The notes: a model not told the origin generated them from the letters alone. A stretch of DNA of 64,000 nucleotides from CAVPKN01 sp964588495 (GCA_964588495.1 CAZPPS010000005.1:46972-110971), one strand, 5' to 3'. Numbered from the stretch's first letter, positions 1-8,042 are shown. A program made the numbers and translations.

Positions 1-1
1 G

Positions 2-1258
2 ATTCAGGAGGATAGCTCCGAAAAAAAAGTATCGAGCTCCCCGATTAAAACAACCTCTTCTAAAAATACGACCTGCCCACCTATCAAAAGATCCCTGTTT
101 AGTGAATTCGAAGCTGTGAAAACGAGTAGTTATGCCGGTTACGAAGATGGTATATTGTCCAGTTCTCCTAGAACAACAACCGCTTCTGAAAATAAGCGCA
201 CTAAACCTATCAAAAGATCCCTGTTTGGTGAATTTGAAGATGTGAAAACGATTAACAATGCCGATTACGAAAGTGAGATTCTACAAACCGCTCAAAAAAC
301 TACTTTTGTAAATAATCTCGTCAAACCCACCAAGAGATCCCTTTTTGGTGAAATTGAAGAAGCAAAAACGATTAGCGACACCGACTACGAAAACTTCGCC
401 CTTTCCCAACCAGATCAAAACCAATACGATAGCTACCTAAGCGAAGAGATCCCCTTTGAGCTACAAGGGAACGCAGCCAAATCTCTTGTACAGCTGTCGG
501 AAGCCAGGCAGCCCAAGTCTACATTTCGACTGCTTGAAGAGCCCATGAAACCAAGAAAAATCCCAAGTGAGTATGAAAGAATCTGCCTGGCGGCACAATT
601 CGGGACCTTCACAATGGGCCAGACGGAAATAAAACTCACATTTCTCTCTGATGAGGGCTCTTTTTTTGATGCGTATGATCGGGTTGGTTACCCTACCCAA
701 GTAGTTAAGGTGTTTAATCAACGGCGCTCACGACAATCTCCTGCTACCGTGGATGGTTACTTGGATTGCTATCTAGAAAATTTTGAAAAAGCCAGGCTTG
801 CAGGCATTCCTGTTGGTATTATCTATAACATTAATGAGGCGCGGGAACAAAAAGTCATTATTCAGGAAAGAATCGCCGGTAAATTCTCTCTAACAAATCA
901 ATCACACCGCGGCCAGCTCCGCTACATATTTTTAACGACTTTAAAATCAGGACTGATTATGGATCTGCATCCCCTAAACATGGGTGTAAAAGGAGGCTAT
1001 GTTGCCGTTTATGATTTTGTTGAAGAGCCTAAATCTCTTGAGGGTTTTGGAAATGAAAATGTGCAGATGATTTTCATTATAGATGCTTTGGAGAAATGGT
1101 GTGCAAAAGCAAGAGACGAGGGATGGACAAGAGAGGACACAAACGCCTTCTTGGACGATCTTACCGAAGGCTTTGATAATTATGGCTATCCGCTAGAGCA
1201 CAATAAAACTATCATCGATCAGCTCTATAAAACAGAGAATTATTGGGATATCAAATGA
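2..1258 (+). CDS. Protein-kinase-like protein with N-terminal repeats (5' truncated by window edge)
   Basis: The frame is open from the first base of the window, so the true start lies upstream; the GTG at 116 is only an internal candidate. The first part carries three copies of a KRSLFGEFE-like motif. The second half reads like a divergent kinase fold: GSFFDAY as a glycine-loop substitute (from about nt 656), VVKVF with the possible ATP-binding lysine (codon at 707), QKVIIQER as a hinge-like strand, then DLHPLN (Asp at 962) and YDF (Asp codon at 1013). The Asp-to-Asn spacing of five residues and the following Asp 12 residues later match the HRDxxxxN and DFG elements of protein and aminoglycoside kinases. 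No membrane segment is visible. The stop overlaps the ATG of the next paralogue (ATGA). The kinase call is an inference from motifs; the domain could be a pseudokinase. Confidence 0.6.
   Translation: MQEDSSEKKVSSSPIKTTSSKNTTCPPIKRSLFSEFEAVKTSSYAGYEDGILSSSPRTTTASENKRTKPIKRSLFGEFEDVKTINNADYESEILQTAQKTTFVNNLVKPTKRSLFGEIEEAKTISDTDYENFALSQPDQNQYDSYLSEEIPFELQGNAAKSLVQLSEARQPKSTFRLLEEPMKPRKIPSEYERICLAAQFGTFTMGQTEIKLTFLSDEGSFFDAYDRVGYPTQVVKVFNQRRSRQSPATVDGYLDCYLENFEKARLAGIPVGIIYNINEAREQKVIIQERIAGKFSLTNQSHRGQLRYIFLTTLKSGLIMDLHPLNMGVKGGYVAVYDFVEEPKSLEGFGNENVQMIFIIDALEKWCAKARDEGWTREDTNAFLDDLTEGFDNYGYPLEHNKTIIDQLYKTENYWDIK
80..373 (+). repeat. Three in-frame repeats of a KRSLFGEFE motif
   Basis: Within the first gene the sequence for P-I/T-KRSLF-G/S-E-F/I-E is present three times, starting at about nt 80, 206 and 326 (spacing 42 and 40 codons), each followed by AKTI/VKTI and a D/G-Y-E triplet about 10 residues later. 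The basic-hydrophobic core may be a short linear binding motif. It is absent from the third paralogue. Confidence 0.8.
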
Positions 1259-2372
1259 CAAGTGTGGTGCAAAATCGTTCCATTTTTTCGACATTCTCCG
1301 CAGAAACGGCAAAATAAACTGTCAGAGAAACGCCGCAATCTGTCATCAATCTATATAACGCTTTTCAAGCTGTTGAAAATAACGAATTGCAATTTGCAAA
1401 TCCCGATCAGACTGTTCTGAAGAAAAGAAAAACCGAACATCAGGTGGATGATTCTGAGCCAGTTTTTGAACAATCCCCATTTTCATTTTCTGAGATTGAA
1501 TCGAAAAAAAAATCGATTACCAATGATTACGAAAAACTCTGGCATGAAGCCAAAAAAAAGACCCTTCAAATAGATGGCAAGGACATGCAGCTTACTCCTC
1601 TGACTAAGGGAGGAGCTTTTTTTAATACATTCCGGATTGGAGATAAACGGGTATTGAAACTGTTGAACAATAAATGGATAAAAAGAAAGCCTGAGGTTCT
1701 CGATGGCCATTTGATATATTATCTGGATAAGCATGAGAGTGCCGTACAAGCAGGGCTTTCCGTTGTCCCCATCTATAATAAGGACACTGCCAGAGAACAA
1801 AAGGTCATTATTCAAGAAGAAATGCCTTACCAAATCGATGTGGCAAATCCATGTCACGTTGATCAACTGCACTGCATGTTTTTACAATTCTGAAAAAAGG
1901 GCTGATTTTGAAACTTTCTCCAAAAGACATAGCTGTGCAAGGAGAGAGAGTTGCCTTATTTGATTTTCCTAAAGAACCCTACGGTGACATTTGGTATTCC
2001 AATCCTTCAGAAGGCATGCTAATGACTTGCATTATAAGCTCCTTATATGATTGGTGTTCATACGGACAGAAACAACAGGGTTGGGATCGAAAGCAAACAA
2101 GCTTATTCTTATCCAACCTGACCGAATCATTTGAGTATTTTGGCTACCCTTTAGCATACAACACCACAATCTTGGATCGCTTGTGTGGCAAGCCAATTAA
2201 TTGGGGCTATCCCGATTCGCGTTGGCATCCTAGCCAATCAACACGAATTACGGGCAGACCTTCTAAAGCCATGCAGAAACTCCAATTCGATTCGCCTAAA
2301 AAACCGCAAATAACGATTGCACATGAAGATGAGCCCGTAGACGATGAGGCTTCTGACCTTATCTTTGATTAA
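1255..2372 (+). pseudogene. Broken second paralogue of the kinase-like family
   Basis: An ATG at 1255, overlapping the stop of the previous gene, opens a frame that resembles the N-terminus of the third paralogue but meets a TAA at 1315. The same frame resumes (NAFQAVENNE, then KRKTEHQVDD, comparable with FEAIRTNTEI and EKRRKLDDGP in the copy at 3186) and runs through the kinase-like strands (RVLKLLNN) to a TGA at about 1891. One base appears lost near 1881-1885: adding it joins the upstream frame to TILKKGLILKLSPKDIAVQ, matching the first copy. The distal frame then ends at 2372. The catalytic loop has also decayed, DLHPxN becoming KLSPKD. Two inactivating changes plus loss of catalytic residues argue for a pseudogene rather than a sequencing error, though the frameshift alone could be one. 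Confidence 0.75.
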
Positions 2373-2973
2373 ATTCAGCGTCCTCAATGGTGATTTCAAC
2401 ATTTTGCGACTGGCAGATTTTGGTCCAGCCGATTGAATAACCGACATTCCCCGCACAAAAATTGACATAGAGGCTGTGATTTTCTAGATCGAACCAAAAA
2501 CAGCCAAGGATCGCACAGAGTTGGTCCTTTGCCTCATCGATTTCCGGAAGTTCATATAGAGCGTCTACCGCTGTTTTCAAACTGGTCATTTGAAAAAATG
2601 AGATCCCACTCTCTTCTGCTTCATAACGCTGTCGATCTTCTTTGTTAAGATAGGGTGCATAAAATCCCAATTTGTTCTTCTCATAGTCGAGTCTTTGCCA
2701 GAAAAGCCACTGACATTCACCCTGAACATTGGGAATAAATCCCATCGAAACAACAGATGGGGATTTCATCATTTGTAAAACCGTTCTTCGCTGCCAAAAG
2801 GTAGGATCGCTTTGATCTTCAAATATGGATTGCCGGATCAAAGTTTCAACCTCATCCGGTTTATATGTTTTTGTCTCCTGAATCAGTTCTGCGCAGGGAG
2901 CTCCATTGAGAAGCTCAAATGCGCAGGTTCTGCAACTAGGCCGGATCACGCCCTCAATACATAAATAGCTCAT
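2359..2973 (-). CDS. Hypothetical protein with Cys-rich N-terminus
   Basis: A 204-residue soluble protein with no recognisable family. The first 27 residues contain four cysteines (C5, C15, C18, C27; the central pair spaced C-x2-C), which could bind metal. The rest is acidic, mixed alpha/beta in appearance, with aromatic-rich stretches such as CFWFDL and GWTKIC. It is convergent with and overlaps by 14 bases the end of the kinase-like pseudogene. The start is the ATG at 2973; no strong Shine-Dalgarno sequence is visible. Coding potential is supported by the length and by the absence of a competing long frame in the same place. Confidence 0.6.
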   Translation of the reverse strand: MSYLCIEGVIRPSCRTCAFELLNGAPCAELIQETKTYKPDEVETLIRQSIFEDQSDPTFWQRRTVLQMMKSPSVVSMGFIPNVQGECQWLFWQRLDYEKNKLGFYAPYLNKEDRQRYEAEESGISFFQMTSLKTAVDALYELPEIDEAKDQLCAILGCFWFDLENHSLYVNFCAGNVGYSIGWTKICQSQNVEITIEDAEFNQR

Positions 2974-3185
2974 GGGGAAAGATATTATAAAAAATCTTCT
3001 TTTTATACAAAAAAAATTATAATTTGTTTTAGCTGATTGACTTACGGAAAAATTTGTTGAAAATCGCCAGTGCTGTCAACTAAAATTTAAACAACACAAT
3101 ATAAACTAATATTTAAGTTGTTAGTATTTATTAATAAAGTTACTATGCTTGCGATTTTTTACACTTTTTACCCCCGAGCATTACT
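2974..3185. other. AT-rich intergenic region
   Basis: A 212-base, strongly AT-rich spacer between divergent genes (2359-2973 minus, 3186-4223 plus). It should hold both promoters; TATAAT-like strings are abundant, so no single promoter can be singled out. Confidence 0.4.
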
Positions 3186-4223
3186 ATGTCAAAGACCACT
3201 TTCAATACATTCTCCATCCCCCAAACCCCTAGCAAAAATAGTTCGAATAATAAGAATCAGCTGCACTCGAGAGCAAAATCCAAGTTTGATGCCTCTTTTG
3301 AAGCCATCCGCACGAATACAGAAATCGTCGAAAATGAGAAGAGAAGAAAACTCGATGATGGTCCAAACTCTGTGCCACAAACCCCGGCAAAAATCAATAA
3401 TAGACCCAAACCTTTCCCTTCAGCATCTTTTAGCGCACCTCTTTATGGATCTTCAAAACCGGCGCCTATAATTACCACGAATACCCCTAAAAACCCCTAC
3501 CAGTTGCTCTGTGAGCAGGCAAAGGGAGGTTCCATTACAATAAAAGGGAAAGAAGTTGAGCTAATGCCCTTTTCTGATCAGGGCAACTTTTTTGACGTCT
3601 ATTTACTGCCAGACGGTAGGGTTTTGAAGGTTTTGAATGCCAGATGCTCTAAAAAGTCGCCTGAAACGATAAAAGCCTACCTAACAAACCAACGTCAAAA
3701 TTGCCTGGATGGGCAAGAATTGAATCTTAATGTCGTACCGATCGATAACATCGAAACGATGCTTGACGACATGTTTGTCATTCAGAAGAAAATAGAAGGG
3801 ACAATCAGTTTGAAAAATGATGGACATCTGAAGATGGTTAACCATTTTTTTGTGACCTCACTCACGGCAAAAAAGATTTTCGACCTGCATCCAAAGAATT
3901 TGGGAATTGATCAGGTCAAGGAAACTCAAATGGACACGGAGCTTCATATGGAAGTGGAAATTTCTGTGGACAAAGTGGCTCTTTTCGATTTTGTTGAGAA
4001 TCCAAAAGATGGGCAACATATATTTATCGAACATGCCTTGGAAATGTGGTGTCGTAAGGGAATGGTGGAACTCGCATGGGGCAAAGAAGAAATCCGGGAT
4101 TTATTGGTGAAGCTGACACAAAATTTCCCTTCTGGATATGACATCGAGGCAAAACTGAAAACGTTATTTACCGAAGTCAAGCCGTTAGTTGAGATCGAAC
4201 AAGAGCAGTTCTCCAGCTATTAG
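3186..4223 (+). CDS. Protein-kinase-like protein, third paralogue
   Basis: 345 residues. The first 100 are low-complexity (Ser/Thr/Pro/Asn, with KRRKL at 52-56), as expected for a disordered secreted N-terminus. The kinase-like part keeps the same order as the first paralogue: GNFFDVYLLPDGRVLKVL with K148, an IQKKIEG hinge-like strand near 199, DLHPKN with D233 and N238, and VALFDF with D268. The loop between N238 and D268 is about 18 residues longer than in the first copy. All candidate catalytic residues are intact, so this is the best candidate for an active member. The last 39 bases overlap the convergent pirin gene. The function and the secretion are inferred; an APH-like or pseudokinase role is equally possible. 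Confidence 0.65.
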   Translation: MSKTTFNTFSIPQTPSKNSSNNKNQLHSRAKSKFDASFEAIRTNTEIVENEKRRKLDDGPNSVPQTPAKINNRPKPFPSASFSAPLYGSSKPAPIITTNTPKNPYQLLCEQAKGGSITIKGKEVELMPFSDQGNFFDVYLLPDGRVLKVLNARCSKKSPETIKAYLTNQRQNCLDGQELNLNVVPIDNIETMLDDMFVIQKKIEGTISLKNDGHLKMVNHFFVTSLTAKKIFDLHPKNLGIDQVKETQMDTELHMEVEISVDKVALFDFVENPKDGQHIFIEHALEMWCRKGMVELAWGKEEIRDLLVKLTQNFPSGYDIEAKLKTLFTEVKPLVEIEQEQFSSY

Positions 4224-4883
4224 GCAATGGACAGGGATTTGGGAGATAGAGTTCATAGAGACACTATCTCCCGCTTCTAAAATAGTCTCATTAATCTGAA
4301 ATTTCCCTGAAATCACTTGTATCCAGTAAAAGCGCTCTTCGGAAGCTTCAAATGTAAGCTCGTGATTGTCATCGAGCAAAGTCGCGTAAAGATCGACATC
4401 CTGATGGATCTGTAAAGAACCCTCACGTCCATTTCGGGAACAGATCAAACACCATTGTCCCCACTTGGCAGCCGAAGAGAACGTTTTTTTGGTGTATTTG
4501 GGATCCAATCCAAATTTGTCGGGTTGAATCCAGATTTGCAGAGAATGGGCCGGAAGATAGGGCGAAAGATTGTATTCGCTGTGGATCATTCCCGAGCCAG
4601 CGCTTAGGAGCTGCACTTCGTCAGCTCTTAGAGTGTCTGTGTGGCCCAAACTATCTCTGGTCTCCAAAGTTCCCTCTAAGACATAGGTGATGATCTCCAT
4701 GTCTTTATGACTATGCGAGCCAAAGCCTTTCCCCCCTTGCAGAGTATCCTCGTTCAGGACCCTGAGGGTGCGGTAATTAATAAAATGGGGGTCATAATAA
4801 TTGCCAAAGGAGAAGCTATGATAGGTTTGGAGCCACTCATGATCTTCAAAGCCCCTCTCCTTTGACTTGCGTAAAATGATCAT
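4185..4883 (-). CDS. Pirin family protein (YhhW-like)
   Basis: 232 residues, the usual pirin length, with an N-terminal cupin carrying the family signature: FGNYYDPHF, then GFGSHSHKDMEIITYVLEG with the metal-binding His pair and Glu, and SAGSGMIHSEYN with a further His. The C-terminal half is the second, degenerate cupin. Pirins of this type bind a metal and some have quercetin 2,3-dioxygenase activity; the physiological substrate in a chlamydial cell is unknown. Its ATG overlaps the stop of tpx by four bases, so the two are co-translated and it probably acts in the same oxidative-stress unit. Confidence 0.85.
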   Translation of the reverse strand: MIILRKSKERGFEDHEWLQTYHSFSFGNYYDPHFINYRTLRVLNEDTLQGGKGFGSHSHKDMEIITYVLEGTLETRDSLGHTDTLRADEVQLLSAGSGMIHSEYNLSPYLPAHSLQIWIQPDKFGLDPKYTKKTFSSAAKWGQWCLICSRNGREGSLQIHQDVDLYATLLDDNHELTFEASEERFYWIQVISGKFQINETILEAGDSVSMNSISQIPVHCLIAGELLLFDLN

Positions 4884-5395
4884 TTTTTCACGAGAAGTTG
4901 GTTTACTTGAGCTAAAACTTTCTGATAATCCGGTTCACTTGTAACCTCTTTGACAAGATCACACCATAAAACCTTCATATTGGAATCGAGAATAAAAATC
5001 GCGCGCGCAAGAAGCCCAAGCTCATTGATAAGCACACCATATTTTTGCCCAAATTCACGGTTTTTGTAATCCGACAGGGTCAGCACATTCTCAATTCCTT
5101 CTGCGCCACACCAGCGGGCTTGCGCAAAGGGTAGATCCATGCTGACACAGATCACATTGAGCTGATCTTTGTATTTCGCCATTTCTTCATTAAAGCGGTG
5201 GGTCTCTTTGTTGCATGTAGGTGTGTCTAGTGAGGGAACTGAAAAAAGAACGAAAGCCTTCCCTTTAAATGAGGAAAGCTTCACAGGTTTTAGATCTTTG
5301 CCTGTCAGTTCGCAGTCGGGCGCTATCTGCCCTTCTCGGACAAAAGCTCCTTTGAGTGTGAGCGGCTGCCCTTTTATTGTAATTGCTTCCGGCAT
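4880..5395 (-). CDS. tpx: Thiol peroxidase Tpx
   Basis: 171 residues, full length for the atypical 2-Cys peroxiredoxin Tpx, which reduces peroxides with electrons from thioredoxin. The peroxidatic cysteine lies in DTPTCNKET (C61) and the resolving cysteine in ARWCGAEG (C96), at the family's usual spacing. The start was set at MPEAITIKG, because an AAAGGAGG Shine-Dalgarno sequence lies just upstream (5401-5408 on the minus strand); a longer frame exists but has no such site. It is first in a two-gene unit with the pirin and divergent from an exported superoxide dismutase, so H2O2 made by the dismutase in the periplasm and peroxides in the cytoplasm are both addressed from one locus. Confidence 0.93.
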   Translation of the reverse strand: MPEAITIKGQPLTLKGAFVREGQIAPDCELTGKDLKPVKLSSFKGKAFVLFSVPSLDTPTCNKETHRFNEEMAKYKDQLNVICVSMDLPFAQARWCGAEGIENVLTLSDYKNREFGQKYGVLINELGLLARAIFILDSNMKVLWCDLVKEVTSEPDYQKVLAQVNQLLVKK

Positions 5396-5484
5396 TTTGC
5401 CTCCTTTTTCCACAGCCTATTTCAAAATTGATTATAACACAACAATCGGCTACGCTTGCATTTTTGGACAAAAGGACTTTATCT

Positions 5485-6162
5485 ATGAAAAATCTATTGT
5501 TTTCCTCGTTACTTCTTGCAACGGCTCCAATAATTGGAGCTCCAGAGTCTGCGCCTCAGACAGCTGTTACTTCTTTACAACCCTATAAAGCAAAAGATTT
5601 CTCCTACCTTGTGGGAATGCCTGGTTTTTCTGACAATGCTATCAATACACACCTTAAGCTCTATCAGGGTTATGTGAATAACACAAACCAATTGGTTAAT
5701 CAGATCAATCTGCTGATTGGTGAGGGAAAACAAGCTTCTGCCTGCTATCAGGAGCTGAAAAGACGTTTTGGGTGGGAATTTGATGGAATGCGTTTGCATG
5801 AGCTGTACTTCAGCAACCTGGGCGGCAAAAATTCTAAAATCGATAACAACTCCCCTTTGTACAAGAAGATTGTGCAGGATTTTGGAAGCTATGAAGCCTG
5901 GCAGAAAGATTTTAGCGACACAGGCCTTATCCGCGGCATCGGCTGGTCTGTCCTTTATCAAGACCCCATCGAAGGACGACTGATCAATACCTGGATCGGC
6001 GAGCATGATATTGGACATTTGGCAGGTGGACAGCCTATTCTCATCATGGATGTTTGGGAACACGCCTACATGCTTGATTACAACGTCGATCGTAAAGCCT
6101 ACATCCAGGCTTTTTTCAACAATATCAACTGGGACGTTGTTACAAAAAGATATAAGCCATGA
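5485..6162 (+). CDS. Exported Fe/Mn superoxide dismutase
   Basis: 225 residues starting at MKNLLFSSLLLATAPIIGAPES, a clear signal peptide with probable cleavage near residue 20; an AAAGGAC sequence precedes this ATG. The mature part follows the Fe/Mn-SOD plan: HLKLYQGYVNNTN in the first helical domain, LHELYFSNLGG with the second His ligand, and DVWEHAYMLDY carrying the Asp and His ligands. Around the first ligand His the spacing to YVNN is one residue shorter than in the E. coli enzymes. It converts superoxide to H2O2 and O2, here in the periplasm. A longer upstream frame has no signal peptide in register and was not used. Confidence 0.88.
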   Translation: MKNLLFSSLLLATAPIIGAPESAPQTAVTSLQPYKAKDFSYLVGMPGFSDNAINTHLKLYQGYVNNTNQLVNQINLLIGEGKQASACYQELKRRFGWEFDGMRLHELYFSNLGGKNSKIDNNSPLYKKIVQDFGSYEAWQKDFSDTGLIRGIGWSVLYQDPIEGRLINTWIGEHDIGHLAGGQPILIMDVWEHAYMLDYNVDRKAYIQAFFNNINWDVVTKRYKP

Positions 6163-6839
6163 GAGAGCGGACAATTGCGGGACTGAAAACAATTGAGATC
6201 CCTGGTGATCCCAAAAAAGGGACCATCGTCTTGATGCATGGTTTTGGAGCCGATTGCTACGATTTGGTCTCTTTGAGTAAAACCTACGAAGGACCCACTT
6301 GGCTTTTTCCTCAAGGGCCCGTCAAAGTGATGTTTTCAGAAGAACATAGTGGCTATGCTTGGTTTCCCCTCAAAATTTCGGAGCTTGCCCAAGCGATCCG
6401 AGAAAAACGTTACGACGAAATTTCTCAGGCGTTTCCGCCAGAACTGACCCAAGCCCATCTTTTGATGGATCAATTCCTCACGGAACTGGATGTTCCCCGC
6501 TCAGAGATCATTTTGGGAGGCTTTAGCCAAGGGGCTGTCCTTACGATCGAAGTCGCGCTCCGTTCCTACCAAAAAATCGGAGCCCTCCTTCTCTTTTCAG
6601 GGACACTTCTCAACGAACTCAACTGGAAGCAATTAGCTCCTCAGCATGCTCACACACCCTTTTTCCAAAGCCACGGCATCCACGACCAGCTCATGCCCAT
6701 CTCCAAAGCCGAAGAGCTCGAAAAGCTCCTCATCGACGGCGGTCTTGTCGGCAAACTCCACACCTTTCAAGGAGGCCACGAAATCCCCCGCCATATTCTC
6801 CAGCAACTTTCTGCCTTTTTAAATAAGCTCTTTCACTAA
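6159..6839 (+). CDS. Alpha/beta-hydrolase, phospholipase/carboxylesterase (LysoPLA/YpfH-like)
   Basis: 226 residues, typical for the small serine esterases of Pfam Abhydrolase_2. An oxyanion-hole strand VLMHGFGAD starts near residue 24, the nucleophile elbow is GGFSQGAV (S123), the acid lies in SHGIHDQLMP and the catalytic His in QGGHEIPR near the C-terminus. The start codon overlaps the stop of the superoxide dismutase (ATGA), implying translational coupling, although no biochemical link is obvious. Likely substrates are lysophospholipids or acyl-thioester/ester compounds; specificity cannot be read from the sequence. Confidence 0.85.
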   Translation: MRERTIAGLKTIEIPGDPKKGTIVLMHGFGADCYDLVSLSKTYEGPTWLFPQGPVKVMFSEEHSGYAWFPLKISELAQAIREKRYDEISQAFPPELTQAHLLMDQFLTELDVPRSEIILGGFSQGAVLTIEVALRSYQKIGALLLFSGTLLNELNWKQLAPQHAHTPFFQSHGIHDQLMPISKAEELEKLLIDGGLVGKLHTFQGGHEIPRHILQQLSAFLNKLFH

Positions 6840-6883
6840 AGTATTAAAAGTATTATGTTGAGAATCAAAAGGGAGACTTTTCT

Positions 6884-7045
6884 ATGGCAACCACAAAAAG
6901 AGCTATACGCACAGTCCAACTGCCAAAGATAGCCTCTGCGAGAGGAAAAGGGAAAGTCACCCTTGCTGCAGCCCAAAGAGCTGTAAAAAAAGTTCTCGCT
7001 GCCAAAGCTGCCGCTTACAGCAGACGTTCCAGCAAAAAGTCTTAA
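6884..7045 (+). CDS. Small basic histone-like protein
   Basis: 53 residues with 16 Lys/Arg and 14 Ala and almost no acidic residues, beginning MATTKRAIRTVQLPKIA and ending RRSSKKS. Composition and the AAKAAA tract recall the C-terminal type of chlamydial histone-like proteins (Hc2/HctB), but no direct homologue can be claimed. A GGGA Shine-Dalgarno sequence lies 9 bases before the ATG. The next gene starts 15 bases downstream, so they may be co-transcribed. Likely a nucleic-acid-binding protein that helps compact DNA or protect RNA. Confidence 0.65.
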   Translation: MATTKRAIRTVQLPKIASARGKGKVTLAAAQRAVKKVLAAKAAAYSRRSSKKS

Positions 7046-7059
7046 ACGTTCTCCCACAC

Positions 7060-7662
7060 GTGACACACCAAGTTTTCATCAATTGTCCTTTCGACGAAGA
7101 ATATAATGGCTTATTTGAAGCTGCCGTTTTTACCACACTTGATTGCGGTTTTATCCCCAGATGTGCCAAAGAGCTCAATGACAGTGGCCAAGTACGCATC
7201 GAAAAGATCATGCAAATTATCGCTGAATGCTCGCTTGGAATACACGATATATCCCGCACAGAACTCCATGTACAATCGGGTTTGCCCAGATTCAACATGC
7301 CTCTCGAATTAGGCATTTTTCTAGGAGCCAAAGCGTTTGGTAATGTGAAACATAAAAACAAATCGTGTCTGATTCTCGATAAAGAAAAGTACCGCTACCA
7401 GACATTTTTATCCGATCTTTCTGGCCATGACATTTCTGCCCATCACGATCAGCCTGAAAAATTGATCGAATCTGTCCGCAAATGGTTCACGCACTATTCC
7501 AACAAAATGATTCCAGGAGAATCGACTCTCATCGAACGTTACCAAGATTTCCAATCAGATCTCCCCAGACTTTGTAGGGCGTGCGCTCTCAAAAAAAACG
7601 AACTCACCTACGTCGACTACCTGCGCATCGCCGGCTCCTGGATCTCCAACAAACCCTTTTAG
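7060..7662 (+). CDS. VFINCPFD-family protein, possible nucleotide-hydrolase/TIR-like fold
   Basis: 200 residues from a GTG start, 15 bases after the histone-like gene. It begins QVFINCPFDEEYNGLFEA, continues with FTTLDCGFIPRCAKE, then RIEKIMQIIAECSLGIHDISR and MPLELGIFLGAKAFG. I recognise this as a conserved bacterial family normally left as hypothetical. The pattern of an N-terminal VFIN strand, a middle strand ending in GIHDISR and a PLELG Glu resembles TIR and nucleoside 2-deoxyribosyltransferase folds that cleave the N-glycosidic bond of NAD or nucleotides. That enzymatic idea is inference. A damaged partial copy of its 3' end lies at 7835-7882. Confidence 0.65.
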   Translation: MTHQVFINCPFDEEYNGLFEAAVFTTLDCGFIPRCAKELNDSGQVRIEKIMQIIAECSLGIHDISRTELHVQSGLPRFNMPLELGIFLGAKAFGNVKHKNKSCLILDKEKYRYQTFLSDLSGHDISAHHDQPEKLIESVRKWFTHYSNKMIPGESTLIERYQDFQSDLPRLCRACALKKNELTYVDYLRIAGSWISNKPF

Positions 7663-7686
7663 TTTAGATTCTTGGGAAAATTCAAC

Positions 7687-7720
7687 ACAAAGACACGAAG
7701 ACGCGAAGACACAAAGAAAG
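7687..7720. repeat. ACACAAAGACACGAAG-type repeat arm
   Basis: A single arm of the ACACAAAGACACGAAG family (heptamer-like AAGACRC units). The family recurs as palindromic pairs at 47.1 kb and 60.7-60.9 kb. Confidence 0.75.
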
Positions 7721-7803
7721 AGAAAAATTATTGTTTTTTCTTTTTAGCCGCGAAGCGGTGATATTTGTTAGCCGTAGGTGACCAAAGGGAACCTATGGCA
7801 TGG

Positions 7804-7882
7804 AATTAGGATTTGTTGAGCTCTTTGTAGATATTGCCGGCTACCGGATCGCCAGCAAACCATTCTAGTCTAGAGACTTAAG
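7804..7882. pseudogene. Relic made of the 3' ends of both neighbouring genes
   Basis: Bases 7805-7831 read on the minus strand as IYKELNKS-stop, matching the ICKELNKS-stop end of the PARG gene at 8043. Bases 7835-7882 read on the plus strand as DIAGYRIASKPF-stop, matching RIAGSWISNKPF-stop of the gene ending at 7662, and the similarity extends past the stop codon. The two relics meet tail to tail, as the intact genes do, which suggests a diverged duplication of the junction between the two genes. Confidence 0.7.
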
Positions 7883-7886
7883 CTTT

Positions 7887-8027
7887 CCTGAAGTGCGACG
7901 ATTCTTCGCCGCCCTTCAATTGGCAAAAAGACTGTTTGGCATAGACGCGTTATTGAAATGGATAGCGCTTAGCGCCTTAAAAAATTTCTTTCAATTGAAG
8001 GGCGGCGAATAATCGCCGCACTCCAGG
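7887..8027. repeat. 141-bp palindromic element with GAAGTGCGACGATTCTTCGCC ends
   Basis: Two imperfect 36-base arms face each other (left from 7887, right ending 8027) and share the core GATTCTTCGCCGCCCTTCAA. About 70 bases of non-coding DNA lie between. The same arm family occurs at 48.6 kb and 52.7 kb. The layout resembles a MITE or REP-pair element. Confidence 0.8.
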
Positions 8028-8042
8028 AATGTTTTTGGGGCT

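Noticed and set aside
1733..1963. Alternative plus frame inside the kinase-like pseudogene
   Set aside because: The third frame, not this one, restores similarity to the paralogues after the frameshift.
5575..6192. 205-codon minus-strand frame over the superoxide dismutase
   Set aside because: The plus-strand gene has clear metal-ligand motifs and a signal peptide; the minus frame has no recognisable feature.
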